A stretch of 64,000 nucleotides of DNA, taken from contig JACNJL010000036.1 of the NCBI GenBank assembly GCA_014382585.1, positions 90,565 through 154,564 on the forward strand, in the 5' to 3' direction. The notes under the pieces are model-generated. The model ran no database searches. It was not told the origin of the DNA and saw only the letters and a list, made by a program, of their open reading frames with translations. How positions within the stretch are numbered: the first letter of the stretch is position 1; the number at the start of each line of letters is the position of its first letter. This stretch comes from Limisphaerales bacterium (GTDB taxonomy: Bacteria > Verrucomicrobiota > Verrucomicrobiia > Limisphaerales > UBA1100). This document shows, piece after piece, positions 1-8,930 of the stretch. Position numbers and translations under genes: made by a program.

Positions 1-1
1 T

Positions 2-1438
2 CAGAGTGACTGGCATCAGGAGGGGCGGAAGAAGGGGTATGCTGTAACGGAAAGGGGGGTAGATTCAGCAGTCGATGCAGTGGATACGACAGGATTCACC
101 GCTAAAGAGGATACGCAATACGGCGAACCATACTGGCGGGTATTGGATGGCAGTGGTGAACATTATTATTTCACGCCGAAAGACGGCTCACCAACCCCGG
201 CAGACGCTATTCGTAATTCTGTGAGGCACAAAATAAAGACGGAGTTAAGCGGGGGTGAAGGCGTCCCTGACGCCCCGTTCAAGACCAGTTGGCACGAGTT
301 GGCGATGAAGCGGATGATCAGCTACGCCGCCAAGAACGGGTACGATGCCATTGCCTGGACGAAAGGGGACACGCAGTTTCAGCGGTACGGTTCTTCAGAG
401 ATTGCGTGGGTGAAGGATGGCGATGGCTGGAAGGTTTCGGCCAGCGAACAGCAAGGCGGCGAGGCGGGGGGCGTGGACATTGAAGGCGCGGCCCGCGCAC
501 AGGGACTGCTCAAGGAGGGCGGGTTCAGCGTTACCGAAAAGAACGAGTTGCGGACCATTGTAGAGAACACCTTGATGGATCGAGAGCGAGGCCAGTGGTC
601 TGCGGAGAATTTCACTAAGCAGGTTGATAAGCTGACGGACCGGGTCTGGGAGCGGATGCAAACCGAGGATGCTGGAACCAGTTTGCCTCGCAAGGAAGGG
701 ATGGAAGGCTTTTATGACCAGCGAATGGTCAACATGAAGACGTGGAAAAAGCTGGGCCTGAAGGTGGAGGAGGGTTCGTTTGCCCACAGCCAAGACGCTG
801 GGGCGGGCTACCGCATAGGCCCGGAGGGCGTTATGCAGCCGGGAGAAAAGCAGCCTAGGCTTCCCGCCCACTTCGTCCACCTCGCCTCAGACGTAAAGGG
901 GAAAGTGCTGGACGGCGGGGTGGCTCGGTTTATGCCGGCGCGATTCAATAACCCTCATCTGCCCATGAAGGCGAATGATGTTGTGAATCCGTTTGCCGTT
1001 AAACCTATTGGTTCCCTTACTTTAGGCGAAACTCGTAAATTGTTGGAATTAATCAAGGATTTTACTGAAGACATTAGGAGTGTGAAGCTGAATAAAGAAG
1101 AAGCGGGTGTAGCTGCTGTAACAAAACAGGAGCGCCATGAGGCGTACATTAGAAAATCTGCCCTAGAAGGAATTAATGATTTCATAAAATATCAAGCAGG
1201 AAGCCGCAAGGCCGGTGCCGTTCATATTTTGATTGATCACTTTAGTGGGTCCAGGGGGAGGATTTCGGCGAAAGAATTACTCACAATGGGCGAAGTAATC
1301 CGAACTGGTGAAATCAGGAATCGGGCCAAGAATAAAACCCAATACACTCTTCACAAGGGAGGAATCAGATTCAGAGTGATAACCGGAAAAAACAAAAGCG
1401 GGGAGCGATTGATTAGCTTTTACTCAGACAGAAAATAA
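2..1438 (+). CDS. Phage-type large polyvalent protein, C-terminal part with PBECR-like nuclease domain (5' end outside window)
   Basis: The frame is open to the first base of the window, so the gene starts upstream; the GTG at 80 is only an internal possibility. The first visible residues (SDWHQEGRKKGY) and the later stretch KTSWHELAMKRMISYAA plus NGYDAIAWTKGDTQ are a signature I know from very large phage and conjugative-element polyvalent proteins. The last 75 residues (HILIDHFSGSRGRISAKELL, then a basic beta-rich end) fit the phage Barnase/EndoU/ColicinE5-D/RelE-like (PBECR) nuclease fold, an RNase-type effector. The family link is from memory of motifs, not a search; the nuclease activity is inference. 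It is followed by a truncated phage-like phosphoesterase, suggesting that a mobile element ends here. Confidence 0.7.
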   Translation, partial: QSDWHQEGRKKGYAVTERGVDSAVDAVDTTGFTAKEDTQYGEPYWRVLDGSGEHYYFTPKDGSPTPADAIRNSVRHKIKTELSGGEGVPDAPFKTSWHELAMKRMISYAAKNGYDAIAWTKGDTQFQRYGSSEIAWVKDGDGWKVSASEQQGGEAGGVDIEGAARAQGLLKEGGFSVTEKNELRTIVENTLMDRERGQWSAENFTKQVDKLTDRVWERMQTEDAGTSLPRKEGMEGFYDQRMVNMKTWKKLGLKVEEGSFAHSQDAGAGYRIGPEGVMQPGEKQPRLPAHFVHLASDVKGKVLDGGVARFMPARFNNPHLPMKANDVVNPFAVKPIGSLTLGETRKLLELIKDFTEDIRSVKLNKEEAGVAAVTKQERHEAYIRKSALEGINDFIKYQAGSRKAGAVHILIDHFSGSRGRISAKELLTMGEVIRTGEIRNRAKNKTQYTLHKGGIRFRVITGKNKSGERLISFYSDRK

Positions 1439-1552
1439 AGTGCCCGGCTGTGAGTCATAATGCTCCCCATTTAACGCTAATGGACCGGACGCCAGAAAAT
1501 ACCATGCTGACACATGGTTCGCAACAACTAAAAATGAAAGGGTGGTTTCAAC

Positions 1553-1840
1553 ATGTTGCAAAGATTCATCTTCGCCAGCGACTTGCATGGCGATCAGCAG
1601 GATAAGGCGGCGGTGAAGGCGTTGCACACCGCAACGGAATCCTTCAAGCCGCATCTACGCATCTTCGGGGGTGACTTAATTGATGCCCGTCCTTTGCGGA
1701 ATGGGTGCGGGCCGGAAGAGCGAGCCGAATCCATGTGCGATGACTGGCGGAAGGGGCGCTGTAAAGAGAACGAGCGGGGAAATTATTGCGGTCTTCGCCA
1801 CTTTCCAGTTCAAATCTTGCCGAGTTCGCTTTGTTTTTAA
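1553..1840 (+). pseudogene. Truncated calcineurin-like metallophosphoesterase, phage type
   Basis: The first 60 residues match the start of calcineurin-like phosphoesterases: FIFASDLHGDQQD supplies the D-x-H metal motif and IFGGDLIDARP the GD-x-x-D motif. Homology stops at about residue 65 (CDDW); the remaining 30 residues are arginine- and cysteine-rich and look unrelated, and the third and fourth metal motifs (GNHE, H-x-H) are absent. The stop lies inside the 3' end of the opposite-strand S1/P1 nuclease gene. The gene is therefore a 5' fragment, probably cut at a recombination junction near 1745. ATG at 1553 follows a purine-rich GAAAGGGTGG. An active enzyme is unlikely. Confidence 0.65.
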
Positions 1841-2850
1841 TTTCCTTCTTCCCGCAGCTGGCGTTGGGCGAGGTAGGTTTGGAGGAAGCGGTCGGGGGGG
1901 GCTTCGGTTTGGGCTGTTTGCCAGAGGTCGGCTAGGGTTTGGGCGGCGATTTTTAGTTGGGCTTCGAGGAAGGCTTTGCCGGTGGCGGGGGTTTCAGCAG
2001 ATAGCTTTTTCTCTTTGTTGAGTTGGTAAAGAGGTTCCATTTTTTTGTGTTGGGCGAGGATGTAATTGAGGGCGTATTGGAAGTGGCCGCTGGCGAGTGG
2101 GTTTTTCTCGGGGCGCTTGATGAGGGCGGCGGGGCGCAGTTGTTGGGCAAGTGCATCGCGGTTGGGGGCTTGGGTGGCTTTGAAGAAGCCGCCGTCAATC
2201 CACGCGTGGAAGCGTTTGCTGGTGGTGTAGCCTTCGGGGTTGGGGCCGACCCAGCCGTTGAAGTGTTTGGTGGTGTGGAGGGGTTGGGCGGCGTCACCGA
2301 CGTAATGGCTGAGGATGCCCATCCGGTAAATGACGTTGGCGCGGGCGTTGGCTTTTTCTGCTTCGGTTCCCATTTTTTCAAATACTTTGAGATAGGAAAA
2401 TGCGCTGACGAGTTTGAGGTAATTTTCGTTGATAGCCCAGGGGAGAAAGCCGGGGTGGCCTTTGGTGTGGTCGGCGTTGGCTTCGGGAAGTTCGAGCTTG
2501 AGGCGGGCGCGGGCGTTGGCCATTTGCTCGACGTAGCGGTAGCGGAAATGGCTGAGGTCGGCGGGTTTGATTTGATAGGGCGCGAGGTCTTCAAGATCGA
2601 AATAATGGTCAAGGCCGTTGAGGTGGCGCAGGGCGCGGTCGCGGTTGTTGCGCCACCGATCGGGTTCGCCGCTGAGGAAGAGGATGCGCTCGCGGTTGGC
2701 GGGCGTGCGGACGAAGGCGGGAAAATCTTTGGAGAGCGTGGTGAGCGCGAGGTCGTTGATGAGCCGATGGCGCTCGTAATCCCAAGCGTGGGCGGTGAGG
2801 GTAAATAAGAGCGCGGCGGCGGCCGTGAACATACTGCAATGGTGCTTCAT
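1837..2850 (-). CDS. Secreted S1/P1-type zinc nuclease family protein
   Basis: A 337-residue protein with an N-terminal signal peptide ending in AHA, so the mature protein begins with Trp, as in S1/P1 nucleases where the N-terminal Trp binds zinc. The other zinc-ligand motifs are visible in order: W-x4-H at the mature start, a D near mature residue 42, HLNGLDHYFD, then SHYVGDAAQPLH (H-x3-D-x5-H) and FHAWID (H-x3-D). This pattern supports a trinuclear zinc site and a phosphodiesterase acting on single-stranded nucleic acids or 3'-nucleotides in the periplasm; phospholipase C activity is the related alternative. Convergent with the truncated phosphoesterase, overlapping it by 4 bases. Confidence 0.8.
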   Translation of the reverse strand: MKHHCSMFTAAAALLFTLTAHAWDYERHRLINDLALTTLSKDFPAFVRTPANRERILFLSGEPDRWRNNRDRALRHLNGLDHYFDLEDLAPYQIKPADLSHFRYRYVEQMANARARLKLELPEANADHTKGHPGFLPWAINENYLKLVSAFSYLKVFEKMGTEAEKANARANVIYRMGILSHYVGDAAQPLHTTKHFNGWVGPNPEGYTTSKRFHAWIDGGFFKATQAPNRDALAQQLRPAALIKRPEKNPLASGHFQYALNYILAQHKKMEPLYQLNKEKKLSAETPATGKAFLEAQLKIAAQTLADLWQTAQTEAPPDRFLQTYLAQRQLREEGN

Positions 2851-2936
2851 ACGCCGACGTTGAAGGCGGATTGGGCTCTGCGCAATCGAAAGCTGTTCAC
2901 GGAGGGAAACGTATGGAGCGTTGGCGGTTCAAAAAA

Positions 2937-4064
2937 TCACGGTAACTTCACAATTTCTAAATTCAACTGTCCGTTGGCTTCACGCAGGAGGATGGCTTGT
3001 TGTTTGCCATAGGCATCTACTTGCACTGCTCCGTGCAGGGCTTCAATGATTTCTACGCCTTGCGGATCCTTGGCGATGGTCTTGTTGCGGCGGGTGGCGG
3101 CCTTGTTGGTTTTTTCCCCGCTGGCGGTGATGAGCTTCATATCAATGCGCGCGGCCCAGTATTTACTGGGGGTGTATTCGAATAGTTTGTGGAACCGCAT
3201 CGAATGGGTGACGAGCCATTGCTTGCCGCTGCTATGGTAGGTAAACATATCGAGCGGACGATTGCCGGAACCGAGTTCGAGTACGCTGGTTCCTTTCACT
3301 TGGGCGCCATCTTTGAGGCGGGTGAGCGGAAATTTTGCGATGGGCGTACAGGCGAATGAACCGACGAGGTAAGGATTGCCGGCTTCCTGCGTGAGGATGA
3401 AACTTTGGATGGGTGCTTTGGTTTCCCAACGACCGTGCGCCACATGATAAGTATCGGTGCTATAAATATCGGCGGTGCTTGCGTGAACCATGGGGGTTGG
3501 GATGGAGAAAATTTTACTGCGAAAGGCATCGTTACTTTGACCGGCGGCCAAAACGCGATTGCCCGCTAGGCCAATGGCGCTGATGCGCGAGATGCTGAGT
3601 TTATCGGCAAGCTTCACCCGCACCCAATTGAGCTTGGCAGTGTCCAACGCAGCGAGTTTGCCCGTGGCATCAATCGTTAGAATCGTGCTGATGCCGTCAC
3701 GCCGCCGGACACTAATGTAAACGGTGCCCGTTTCCGGGTTGGATTTCAGATCATTGATCGTTACTTTGTCAGCGGTGGTGCCGAGGGCACCGGCCACTTT
3801 GGCGGCGAGATTAGCGATTGGTTTGACGGAGGCAAATGCACCGGTATGGCGAGTGTCGATGGCGACGAGTGAACCGCCACTTTCGGCAACAATCAACAGC
3901 CCGAATTGGCCGGCAAACAAATTGCCTGCGCCGTTGAGTTTGAGCCCGCCGTTTTGTGGGTTTTCTAAGAATGCAGCAGAAGCATTGGGCGGGCCAGCAG
4001 AACCTTCGGCAAATAGGTTGAAGGCGAGAGTAAGGGCAGTGAGGGAGGCAAGAATGCTTTTCAT
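2937..4064 (-). CDS. Secreted hypothetical protein, probable beta-propeller
   Basis: The start is set at the ATG at 4064 because it begins a clear signal peptide (MKSILASLTALTLAFNLFAEG); the frame is open further upstream but that part is low-complexity and hydrophilic. The mature part of about 355 residues alternates short hydrophobic strands with glycine-rich turns (for example LLIVAESGGSLVAIDTRHTG, TVYISVRRRDGISTILTID), which resembles a propeller or quinoprotein-like repeat protein. No catalytic motif or metal site is recognised. It is divergent from the metalloprotease gene starting at 4361. Function unknown. Confidence 0.6.
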   Translation of the reverse strand: MKSILASLTALTLAFNLFAEGSAGPPNASAAFLENPQNGGLKLNGAGNLFAGQFGLLIVAESGGSLVAIDTRHTGAFASVKPIANLAAKVAGALGTTADKVTINDLKSNPETGTVYISVRRRDGISTILTIDATGKLAALDTAKLNWVRVKLADKLSISRISAIGLAGNRVLAAGQSNDAFRSKIFSIPTPMVHASTADIYSTDTYHVAHGRWETKAPIQSFILTQEAGNPYLVGSFACTPIAKFPLTRLKDGAQVKGTSVLELGSGNRPLDMFTYHSSGKQWLVTHSMRFHKLFEYTPSKYWAARIDMKLITASGEKTNKAATRRNKTIAKDPQGVEIIEALHGAVQVDAYGKQQAILLREANGQLNLEIVKLP

Positions 4065-4360
4065 GGGCGAAATCGTACCAGCAGGAACGTGGCTGGCAAT
4101 GCTGAAATCTGTTTTTTTGGTTTGAAATTGTGGTTGGAAAAAAACCAGGTATTTCGACTTCGAAAGCCCATTTTCAAATCTCAAATTCTGATTGTTGTTA
4201 CCGTAAGGGGAGCTTCATTTAACATCACAAACACAAGGCTTTCCGGGTGTTGTTACCGGATTTTTGGTGTGGTTTAAAAAAATTGGATGGGCACTTTCAC
4301 CTTGCGTGGTGGTGGTTGAGTGGTAGGTTGCCAAGTGTCTCACGGATGAGGCCGATTACC
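4065..4360. other. Divergent intergenic region with a short direct repeat
   Basis: This 296-base gap lies between two divergent secreted-protein genes and probably holds both promoters. The 11-base word TGTTGTTACCG occurs at 4193-4203 and again at 4248-4258 in the same orientation, a start-to-start distance of 55 bases. No terminator, RNA gene or small coding region is evident. Confidence 0.35.
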
Positions 4361-5821
4361 ATGAAGCGCCAATATAAAGCACTCTTAATTTTGTTGCCCT
4401 TTCTTGTGGTGGGCGGTTTTCAACTGTGGCGTGCTACTCAACCTGCGCCGGCCTTGATTTTGGAGGAGACGGCGGCTCGGCCGATTGGCTCCTTGCCGGA
4501 ACAAAAAATTGCCAAGCGGTTTCGCCACGTGAAGCTGCATCCCGATGCGCTTCAGGAGGTGCGTGAAGGGGGCAAAATAATCGAACTGGAATTATTTCCC
4601 GGCGAGACCGTTCGGATCCGCTTGGAGGCTTCCGAGTATACCAGCGGGAATAGCACGGAAGTAATGGGCGAAGTGGTTGGCGTGCCGCGCAGTTTAGCTG
4701 TCTTTGTCACTGTGGGCGATGCATTGGCGGGGACGGTGGAACTGCCCGATGGCCGGCAGTTTTTGGTTAACTATGCCGGCAAGAACGAGCATTCAGTGGT
4801 AGAGCTGGATCCGTTGGCGATGCAAACGCCGCATGCGTTGCAGGAACATTTTGCCGCCAAGCCGGTGGAGATCGCTCCCGATGCGGATGCGGCAATCATG
4901 CCCGCGTTGCAGTGGGGGGTGACTAATCGGGTGAACGGATTTTCTGCGTTCACACATGTGCTCACCCGCACCAACCCGTGGCCTACTCAAGTATTGCAGG
5001 GAGTGGTGAACTGGGGGCCGCCAATTATTAGCATCATGATTCTCTACACGCCCGAGGCCAAAAAGCAGAGCACCGGCCTGTTGGGAATTGAAACGCGCGC
5101 GCGGTTGAGTGTGGCGCAAGTGAATGCAGCATTTCGACGTAGCGGCATTACGGCTAAGCTAGTAATCGCGCACATCGGCCCAGTGAATTATCGCACCTCT
5201 GGCAATTTGGTGACTGATCTCAAGGCGCTTACTTATGGAACCACTTTGGATTTGTATAACGTGCATGTGATGCGGCAGCAATATCGGGCGGATCTTGTTT
5301 CGCTGTTTGTGGGTGCGAGTCCGGGCGAGTTGTTTCACGGAACCGGCTGGATGATCACCAGCTTCAACCCCGCGCCAAGTTACGGGATGACGGTGGTGGA
5401 AGGAGTGTACGCGCCCACCTCGGTTTTTGCACATGAAATCGGCCATAACCTCGGTTGCCAACATGCCACCAACGACATCGGCAGCTGGGTCAAGGGCGCC
5501 TTCACTAATTCCAACGGCATGCGATTTAACGTCACGGTTAACGGCCAGAATTATCCGATGCGGACCATCATGGCCTACGGTGCCGGTCCGCGTTTGGGGT
5601 ACTATTCCAATCCCAACATCAATGTTTGGGGCTCGCCCACCGGCAACACTAATTCTGCCAACAACGCCTGGACCATTCAGCAAACTGCGCCGATGGTGGG
5701 CAATTACCTCACCCAAATAATTCAGGCCAAGAAGTTGACAAACAACGCCCGTTCGCAACAGGCCGTTCCCATTAATCGCGCAACCATCCGCTTCCCCGCT
5801 GGTGGATTCAACGGGAATTAG
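4361..5821 (+). CDS. Membrane-anchored or secreted zinc metalloprotease (metzincin, reprolysin-like)
   Basis: Start chosen at ATG 4361, which begins a short basic segment and one hydrophobic helix (ALLILLPFLVVGGFQLW), a signal anchor or uncleaved signal; GGATGAGG lies about 10 bases upstream. The first 230 residues resemble the beta-rich prodomains of secreted proteases. Near residue 358 is HEIGHNLGCQH, the full metzincin HExxHxxGxxH zinc motif, and MRTIMAYG about 50 residues later supplies the Met-turn. The family is M12B-like (PF13582/13583 group). It presumably digests proteins outside the cytoplasm. It is convergent with the PQQ propeller gene, with only three bases between stops. Confidence 0.85.
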   Translation: MKRQYKALLILLPFLVVGGFQLWRATQPAPALILEETAARPIGSLPEQKIAKRFRHVKLHPDALQEVREGGKIIELELFPGETVRIRLEASEYTSGNSTEVMGEVVGVPRSLAVFVTVGDALAGTVELPDGRQFLVNYAGKNEHSVVELDPLAMQTPHALQEHFAAKPVEIAPDADAAIMPALQWGVTNRVNGFSAFTHVLTRTNPWPTQVLQGVVNWGPPIISIMILYTPEAKKQSTGLLGIETRARLSVAQVNAAFRRSGITAKLVIAHIGPVNYRTSGNLVTDLKALTYGTTLDLYNVHVMRQQYRADLVSLFVGASPGELFHGTGWMITSFNPAPSYGMTVVEGVYAPTSVFAHEIGHNLGCQHATNDIGSWVKGAFTNSNGMRFNVTVNGQNYPMRTIMAYGAGPRLGYYSNPNINVWGSPTGNTNSANNAWTIQQTAPMVGNYLTQIIQAKKLTNNARSQQAVPINRATIRFPAGGFNGN

Positions 5822-5824
5822 CCG

Positions 5825-7093
5825 TTATTTCCGCTTTCCAATGCACCACAAATGTTTGTGGGTGCGCAGAAAAAACTGGCCTTCCGATGCCGCCAGCGAG
5901 CTGTTCGTCAACGTGCCGTCCACAGAGTTGATGCCGATCAATTCAAACTTCGGCTTGGCGCGGAGGACGATCGTTTCGCCGGATTGATTGGGGATGAAAA
6001 TTTTATCGCCTGCCAACAGCATTGAGCTCCACGATTCCTGCTTGGGCCCGCGGCCGCGTACACGCTCGGAGAATTTAACTTTGCCGGTTTTTAGTTCGAG
6101 GCACTCCATAATCCCATTGGTGTTGAGTACGTACACGTGGCCTTGATGCACCACACCGGAGCCGAGGCGATTGGGAGTGCGTTCGGTGCGCCAAAGAGTT
6201 TTTGGGGTCACATCGCCATTGCCTCCGGCACCCACGGCTACGGTCGTGCCAAAGTAACCGCCCATACCCACCACCACACCTTCGGCGGCGATGGGTGAGG
6301 AATAAATGCACGGGTTGAGTCCGGCACATTTCCACAGTAGCGCGCCTGTTTGCGGATGGATGCCGGTGAGAAATCCCGGAGGGTTCATGACCAATTCCTC
6401 GCGCGTGCCGGTTTTCAAAATGAGTGGCGTGCTGTAGCTGCAAATCCATTGGCGGTTCTTGTTGCCGCGAAATCCATCCGTGCGTCCGGCGATGTTTATG
6501 GCGGGGTCATTGAGTTTCCAAATCGTTTTGCCTGTGCGCTTGTCGAGCGCGAGCAGATGCGCCTTGGGATCGGGGCCGCGGTAGATGTAAACAAGATCAC
6601 CGTGGATGACAGGCGAAGTGGCAGCGCCCCATTCGAAACTGATCTTACCAAGATCACGTTTCCAAATTTTCTTCCCGTTGAGGTCGTAGCAAAACACGCC
6701 GGCCGAGCCATATACAGCGATGACGCGTTCGCCGTCGGTGGCTGGTGATTCGCTGCAAAACGGATTAGTGCGGTGAGATTTTTCCGGCGCGGCATATTTC
6801 ACCGTGCGTCGCCACAACAGCTTGCCATCGAGTCGATAAAAACAAAGCAGGGCGCGTTCCTGAGTTGTTTCTAGTGGCTGAGTGACAAAAATTTTTTCGC
6901 CCCAAACGATCGGCGTGCTGTTGCCGCGTCCGGGCAGTGGAATTTTCCAGGCAATATTTTCCGTGGCACTCCATTTTAACGGAAGATTGTTCTCGTGGCT
7001 GATGCCAAGGCCGGTTGCCCCGCGCCACATTGGCCAGTTTTCCGCGTGGAGGGTGAACGCGAGGAACGAAAATGCAGCCAAAAAAAATCGCAT
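5825..7093 (-). CDS. Secreted PQQ-like beta-propeller protein
   Basis: A 422-residue protein with a signal peptide ([17 protein letters not shown]) followed by [12 protein letters not shown], the usual opening of Planctomycete/Verrucomicrobial PQQ-like propellers. Repeated blades of the type [36 protein letters not shown] and TGALLWKC show the G-x-x-x-W strand motif of PQQ/BamB-type repeats. There are no obvious PQQ-dependent dehydrogenase catalytic residues, so a structural, binding or assembly role is as likely as catalysis. Periplasmic location is inferred from the signal peptide. Confidence 0.8.
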   Translation of the reverse strand: MRFFLAAFSFLAFTLHAENWPMWRGATGLGISHENNLPLKWSATENIAWKIPLPGRGNSTPIVWGEKIFVTQPLETTQERALLCFYRLDGKLLWRRTVKYAAPEKSHRTNPFCSESPATDGERVIAVYGSAGVFCYDLNGKKIWKRDLGKISFEWGAATSPVIHGDLVYIYRGPDPKAHLLALDKRTGKTIWKLNDPAINIAGRTDGFRGNKNRQWICSYSTPLILKTGTREELVMNPPGFLTGIHPQTGALLWKCAGLNPCIYSSPIAAEGVVVGMGGYFGTTVAVGAGGNGDVTPKTLWRTERTPNRLGSGVVHQGHVYVLNTNGIMECLELKTGKVKFSERVRGRGPKQESWSSMLLAGDKIFIPNQSGETIVLRAKPKFELIGINSVDGTLTNSSLAASEGQFFLRTHKHLWCIGKRK

Positions 7094-7210
7094 CCGCGAA
7101 GCATAAGTGTTCGTCCATCAGCCGCAAGCCAAAGGTGGGGGGGCACTTTCCGAGTCGGCCGCAGCACGCCTCACCTTGACGGCTGGCCTGCCATCGGTTC
7201 CAATCGCGCC

Positions 7211-7582
7211 GTGGCTGATCTCGCATCCATCGCCGACACGCTCGGCCTCTCAAAATATCAACGCCACATTTTTTTGTGCGCCGACCAAACCGAAGCCAAG
7301 TGCTGCCCCAAGGAAGATGGCTTGGCCTCGTGGAATTTTTTGAAGAGCCGCCTGAAGGAACTAAGCCTGGCCGATGCCGAGCCATTGGTGTTTCGCACTA
7401 AAGCAAATTGCCTTCGCGTCTGCCAGCGCGGCCCTATCGCCATCGTGTATCCCGAAGGCACATGGTATCATTCGTGCACGCCGGAAGTGCTGGAGCAAAT
7501 TATTCAGGAACATCTAATCGGCGGCCGTGTGGTGGAGGATTTTGCTTTTTCGAACGCGGACGGGATACGTGCAAACAGTTAG
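7211..7582 (+). CDS. Thioredoxin-like (2Fe-2S) ferredoxin family protein
   Basis: About 123 residues from a GTG start at 7211, picked because it begins right before the conserved domain ([18 protein letters not shown]); the frame extends upstream but through sequence antisense to the PQQ gene start. Motifs are HIFLCADQ...[26 protein letters not shown] and [21 protein letters not shown], the pattern of the thioredoxin-fold [2Fe-2S] ferredoxins related to NuoE and CbiX-linked ferredoxins. Probable cluster ligands are the first C (FLCAD), one C of KCC, and the C-x3-C pair. It acts as a small cytoplasmic electron carrier; its partner is unknown. Convergent with the DUF5069 gene, overlapping by 4 bases. 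Confidence 0.75.
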   Translation: MADLASIADTLGLSKYQRHIFLCADQTEAKCCPKEDGLASWNFLKSRLKELSLADAEPLVFRTKANCLRVCQRGPIAIVYPEGTWYHSCTPEVLEQIIQEHLIGGRVVEDFAFSNADGIRANS

Positions 7583-8100
7583 CCGCGAACACAGCTTTGC
7601 ACATAATCGATAATGGGCTGCTCATCATCGCCGGACGCAATCGTGATGCGCAAGAGTTCGGCGGGGTGGACGTTTTTCTCACGGAAAAACTGGCGGTCGC
7701 CGCCTCAGCCGTACATGAGGTCGGCGGGTAAATTTCCGGCGAGCTTGGCGCGGGCTTTGGTGATGAGGCGGGGGAGCCACGCGATGCCTTCCACTTCGGC
7801 TGACTTGGCAGGGAATTCATCGATGGCCATTCGGTGCTCGGCGGGTTTGCTGTTGAGGGTGTTTTGAAAGTGGTCGAGACGCACGGACTGGAGTTCCTCA
7901 ACGTGTTCATAAATCACATCACCCCATCGCACGTAGTCATCGCAGAAATCAAACATTTCCAATGCACTACAGCCGATGGATTCGAGGAAGGTCACCTCAT
8001 CTTTTTCAAACATCGTTTCCGGGCTTTGCCGTCCCGATTCGTAGCGTTTCACGCCGGTGAAAAACAGTTCGTGAAATTGTTGTTTCCAGTTTTCGTTCAT
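7579..8100 (-). CDS. DUF5069-domain protein, probable selenoprotein (Sec at in-frame UGA, residue 132)
   Basis: Read normally this gene stops at a UGA (7705-7707) after 131 residues. The same frame continues for 41 more codons to a TAA at 7579, and the continuation ([20 protein letters not shown], then a D/E-rich helix) is the expected end of a DUF5069 domain, so the full product is 173 residues. The domain starts around residue 105 ([20 protein letters not shown]). As I remember the family, the site is a Cys in the motif Y-x-C-x-x-D; here it reads Y-G-U-G-G-D. A perfect 7-bp hairpin with a 5-base loop begins 15 bases after the UGA (see the SECIS entry). Residues 1-70 form a helical N-terminal domain. 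It lies 2 bases after the TIM-barrel gene, last in a six-gene operon. A redox role is inferred from Sec. The alternative is a nonsense mutation in a Cys codon. Confidence 0.75.
7672..7690 (-). promoter_or_regulatory. Candidate bacterial SECIS hairpin downstream of the UGA
   Basis: On the minus strand the stem is GTTTTTC / GAAAAAC (7 perfect pairs) around the loop CGTGA. The loop begins 21 bases after the UGA, inside the 16-37 base window I recall for bacterial SECIS elements, and has G at its second loop position, as required in that consensus. It lies within the coding sequence, as bacterial SECIS elements do. A second, GC-rich 5-bp hairpin (7692-7704) immediately follows the UGA and could compete. 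Confidence 0.6.
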
Positions 8101-8102
8101 TG

Positions 8103-8927
8103 TTAATTTCGCAAATCAATTTCGGCCATCAACTTGTCGGTGGCGGTATAAGCTTCGGCAACCCATTCGACGATCTTGGCGGGGTCGGGCGCGTACTCCA
8201 GCTCCAAGCTAACCGCGCCATCGAAATCCAAATCCTTGATTGCTTGCAAATAGGGCACGAAAGGCACCACGCCGCGGCCGGGTGGGAGGTCGCCGTGCAC
8301 TTTGCCATCGCAATCGGAAATGTGCACGTGGCCCGCGCGGCCCTTAAGGGCGGCGAGGCTTTCGGGCGGGCTGTCGCTCAGAACCATGTGGCTGATGTCG
8401 ATGTTCGCTTTCACGGCGGGCCGATCCACGTCGGTCAGAAAACGATCCATCTCGTCGATGGTGTTGATGAGTGAAAGGTCAAACGGCTCCAGCTCAATGA
8501 CAATTTCCAGACCGCGATTCGCTGCGTAGTCGCCAAGCGTTTGGCAATGTTCCACGGCCCAGTTCCATTGATCGGTTGGCGGGATGACTTCCTTTTGCCA
8601 AATGTATTCGCCAATCACGAGCAGGTAATTCTTCGCGCTCAGCGTGACGGCCATATCGAGATAGCGTTTGCAGCGTTCGAGGTGAAATTTTTGCACGCTC
8701 GGGTTCAGGTCAATCAACCCCACACTCACGCCGACCACGCTGATGATCGGCAGCTGCAATTCGTCGCAGGTTTGTTTGACCATCGTGATGCGATCTTCTG
8801 CATTGTCATCAAGCGGATCCTGAAAAATATCCACGCAGTCGAAGCCTAGCTCTTTAGTTTTGTGCAGTCCGTCAACCAGCCCGACGCCGTGCTGTTCCCA
8901 AGCGGAGTTAATCATTCCGAGTTTCAT
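8103..8927 (-). CDS. Sugar phosphate isomerase/epimerase, xylose-isomerase-like TIM barrel
   Basis: A 274-residue single-domain protein with AP_endonuc_2/xylose-isomerase-like features: MKLGMINSAW at the first strand, IVIELEPFD (metal Glu), VKANIDISHMVLS (Asp-His pair), AGHVHISDCDGKVHGDLPPGRG and a final VSLELEY (metal Glu). These provide the usual Glu-Asp-His-Glu metal site. Substrate is not predictable; the neighbours (Gfo/Idh/MocA oxidoreductase, LarA-like, SDR) point to sugar or sugar-acid interconversion. Separated by 3 bases from the oxidoreductase gene before it and 2 bases from the selenoprotein gene after it, so almost certainly translated from one mRNA. Confidence 0.85.
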   Translation of the reverse strand: MKLGMINSAWEQHGVGLVDGLHKTKELGFDCVDIFQDPLDDNAEDRITMVKQTCDELQLPIISVVGVSVGLIDLNPSVQKFHLERCKRYLDMAVTLSAKNYLLVIGEYIWQKEVIPPTDQWNWAVEHCQTLGDYAANRGLEIVIELEPFDLSLINTIDEMDRFLTDVDRPAVKANIDISHMVLSDSPPESLAALKGRAGHVHISDCDGKVHGDLPPGRGVVPFVPYLQAIKDLDFDGAVSLELEYAPDPAKIVEWVAEAYTATDKLMAEIDLRN

Positions 8928-8930
8928 AAA

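Noticed and set aside
1800..1830. tRNA-like T-loop word (AGTTCAAATCT) as an attachment site
   Set aside because: The flanking bases do not form a T-stem, and no acceptor or anticodon arm can be found.
4247..4360. Upstream extension of the metalloprotease gene
   Set aside because: The extra residues are Trp-rich and lack coding character; the ATG at 4361 begins a proper signal anchor.
7705..7707. UGA as an ordinary sense codon (alternative genetic code)
   Set aside because: UGA ends other genes in this window, for example the antitoxin at 16560-16562 and the EboE-like gene at 54445-54447, so the standard code applies.
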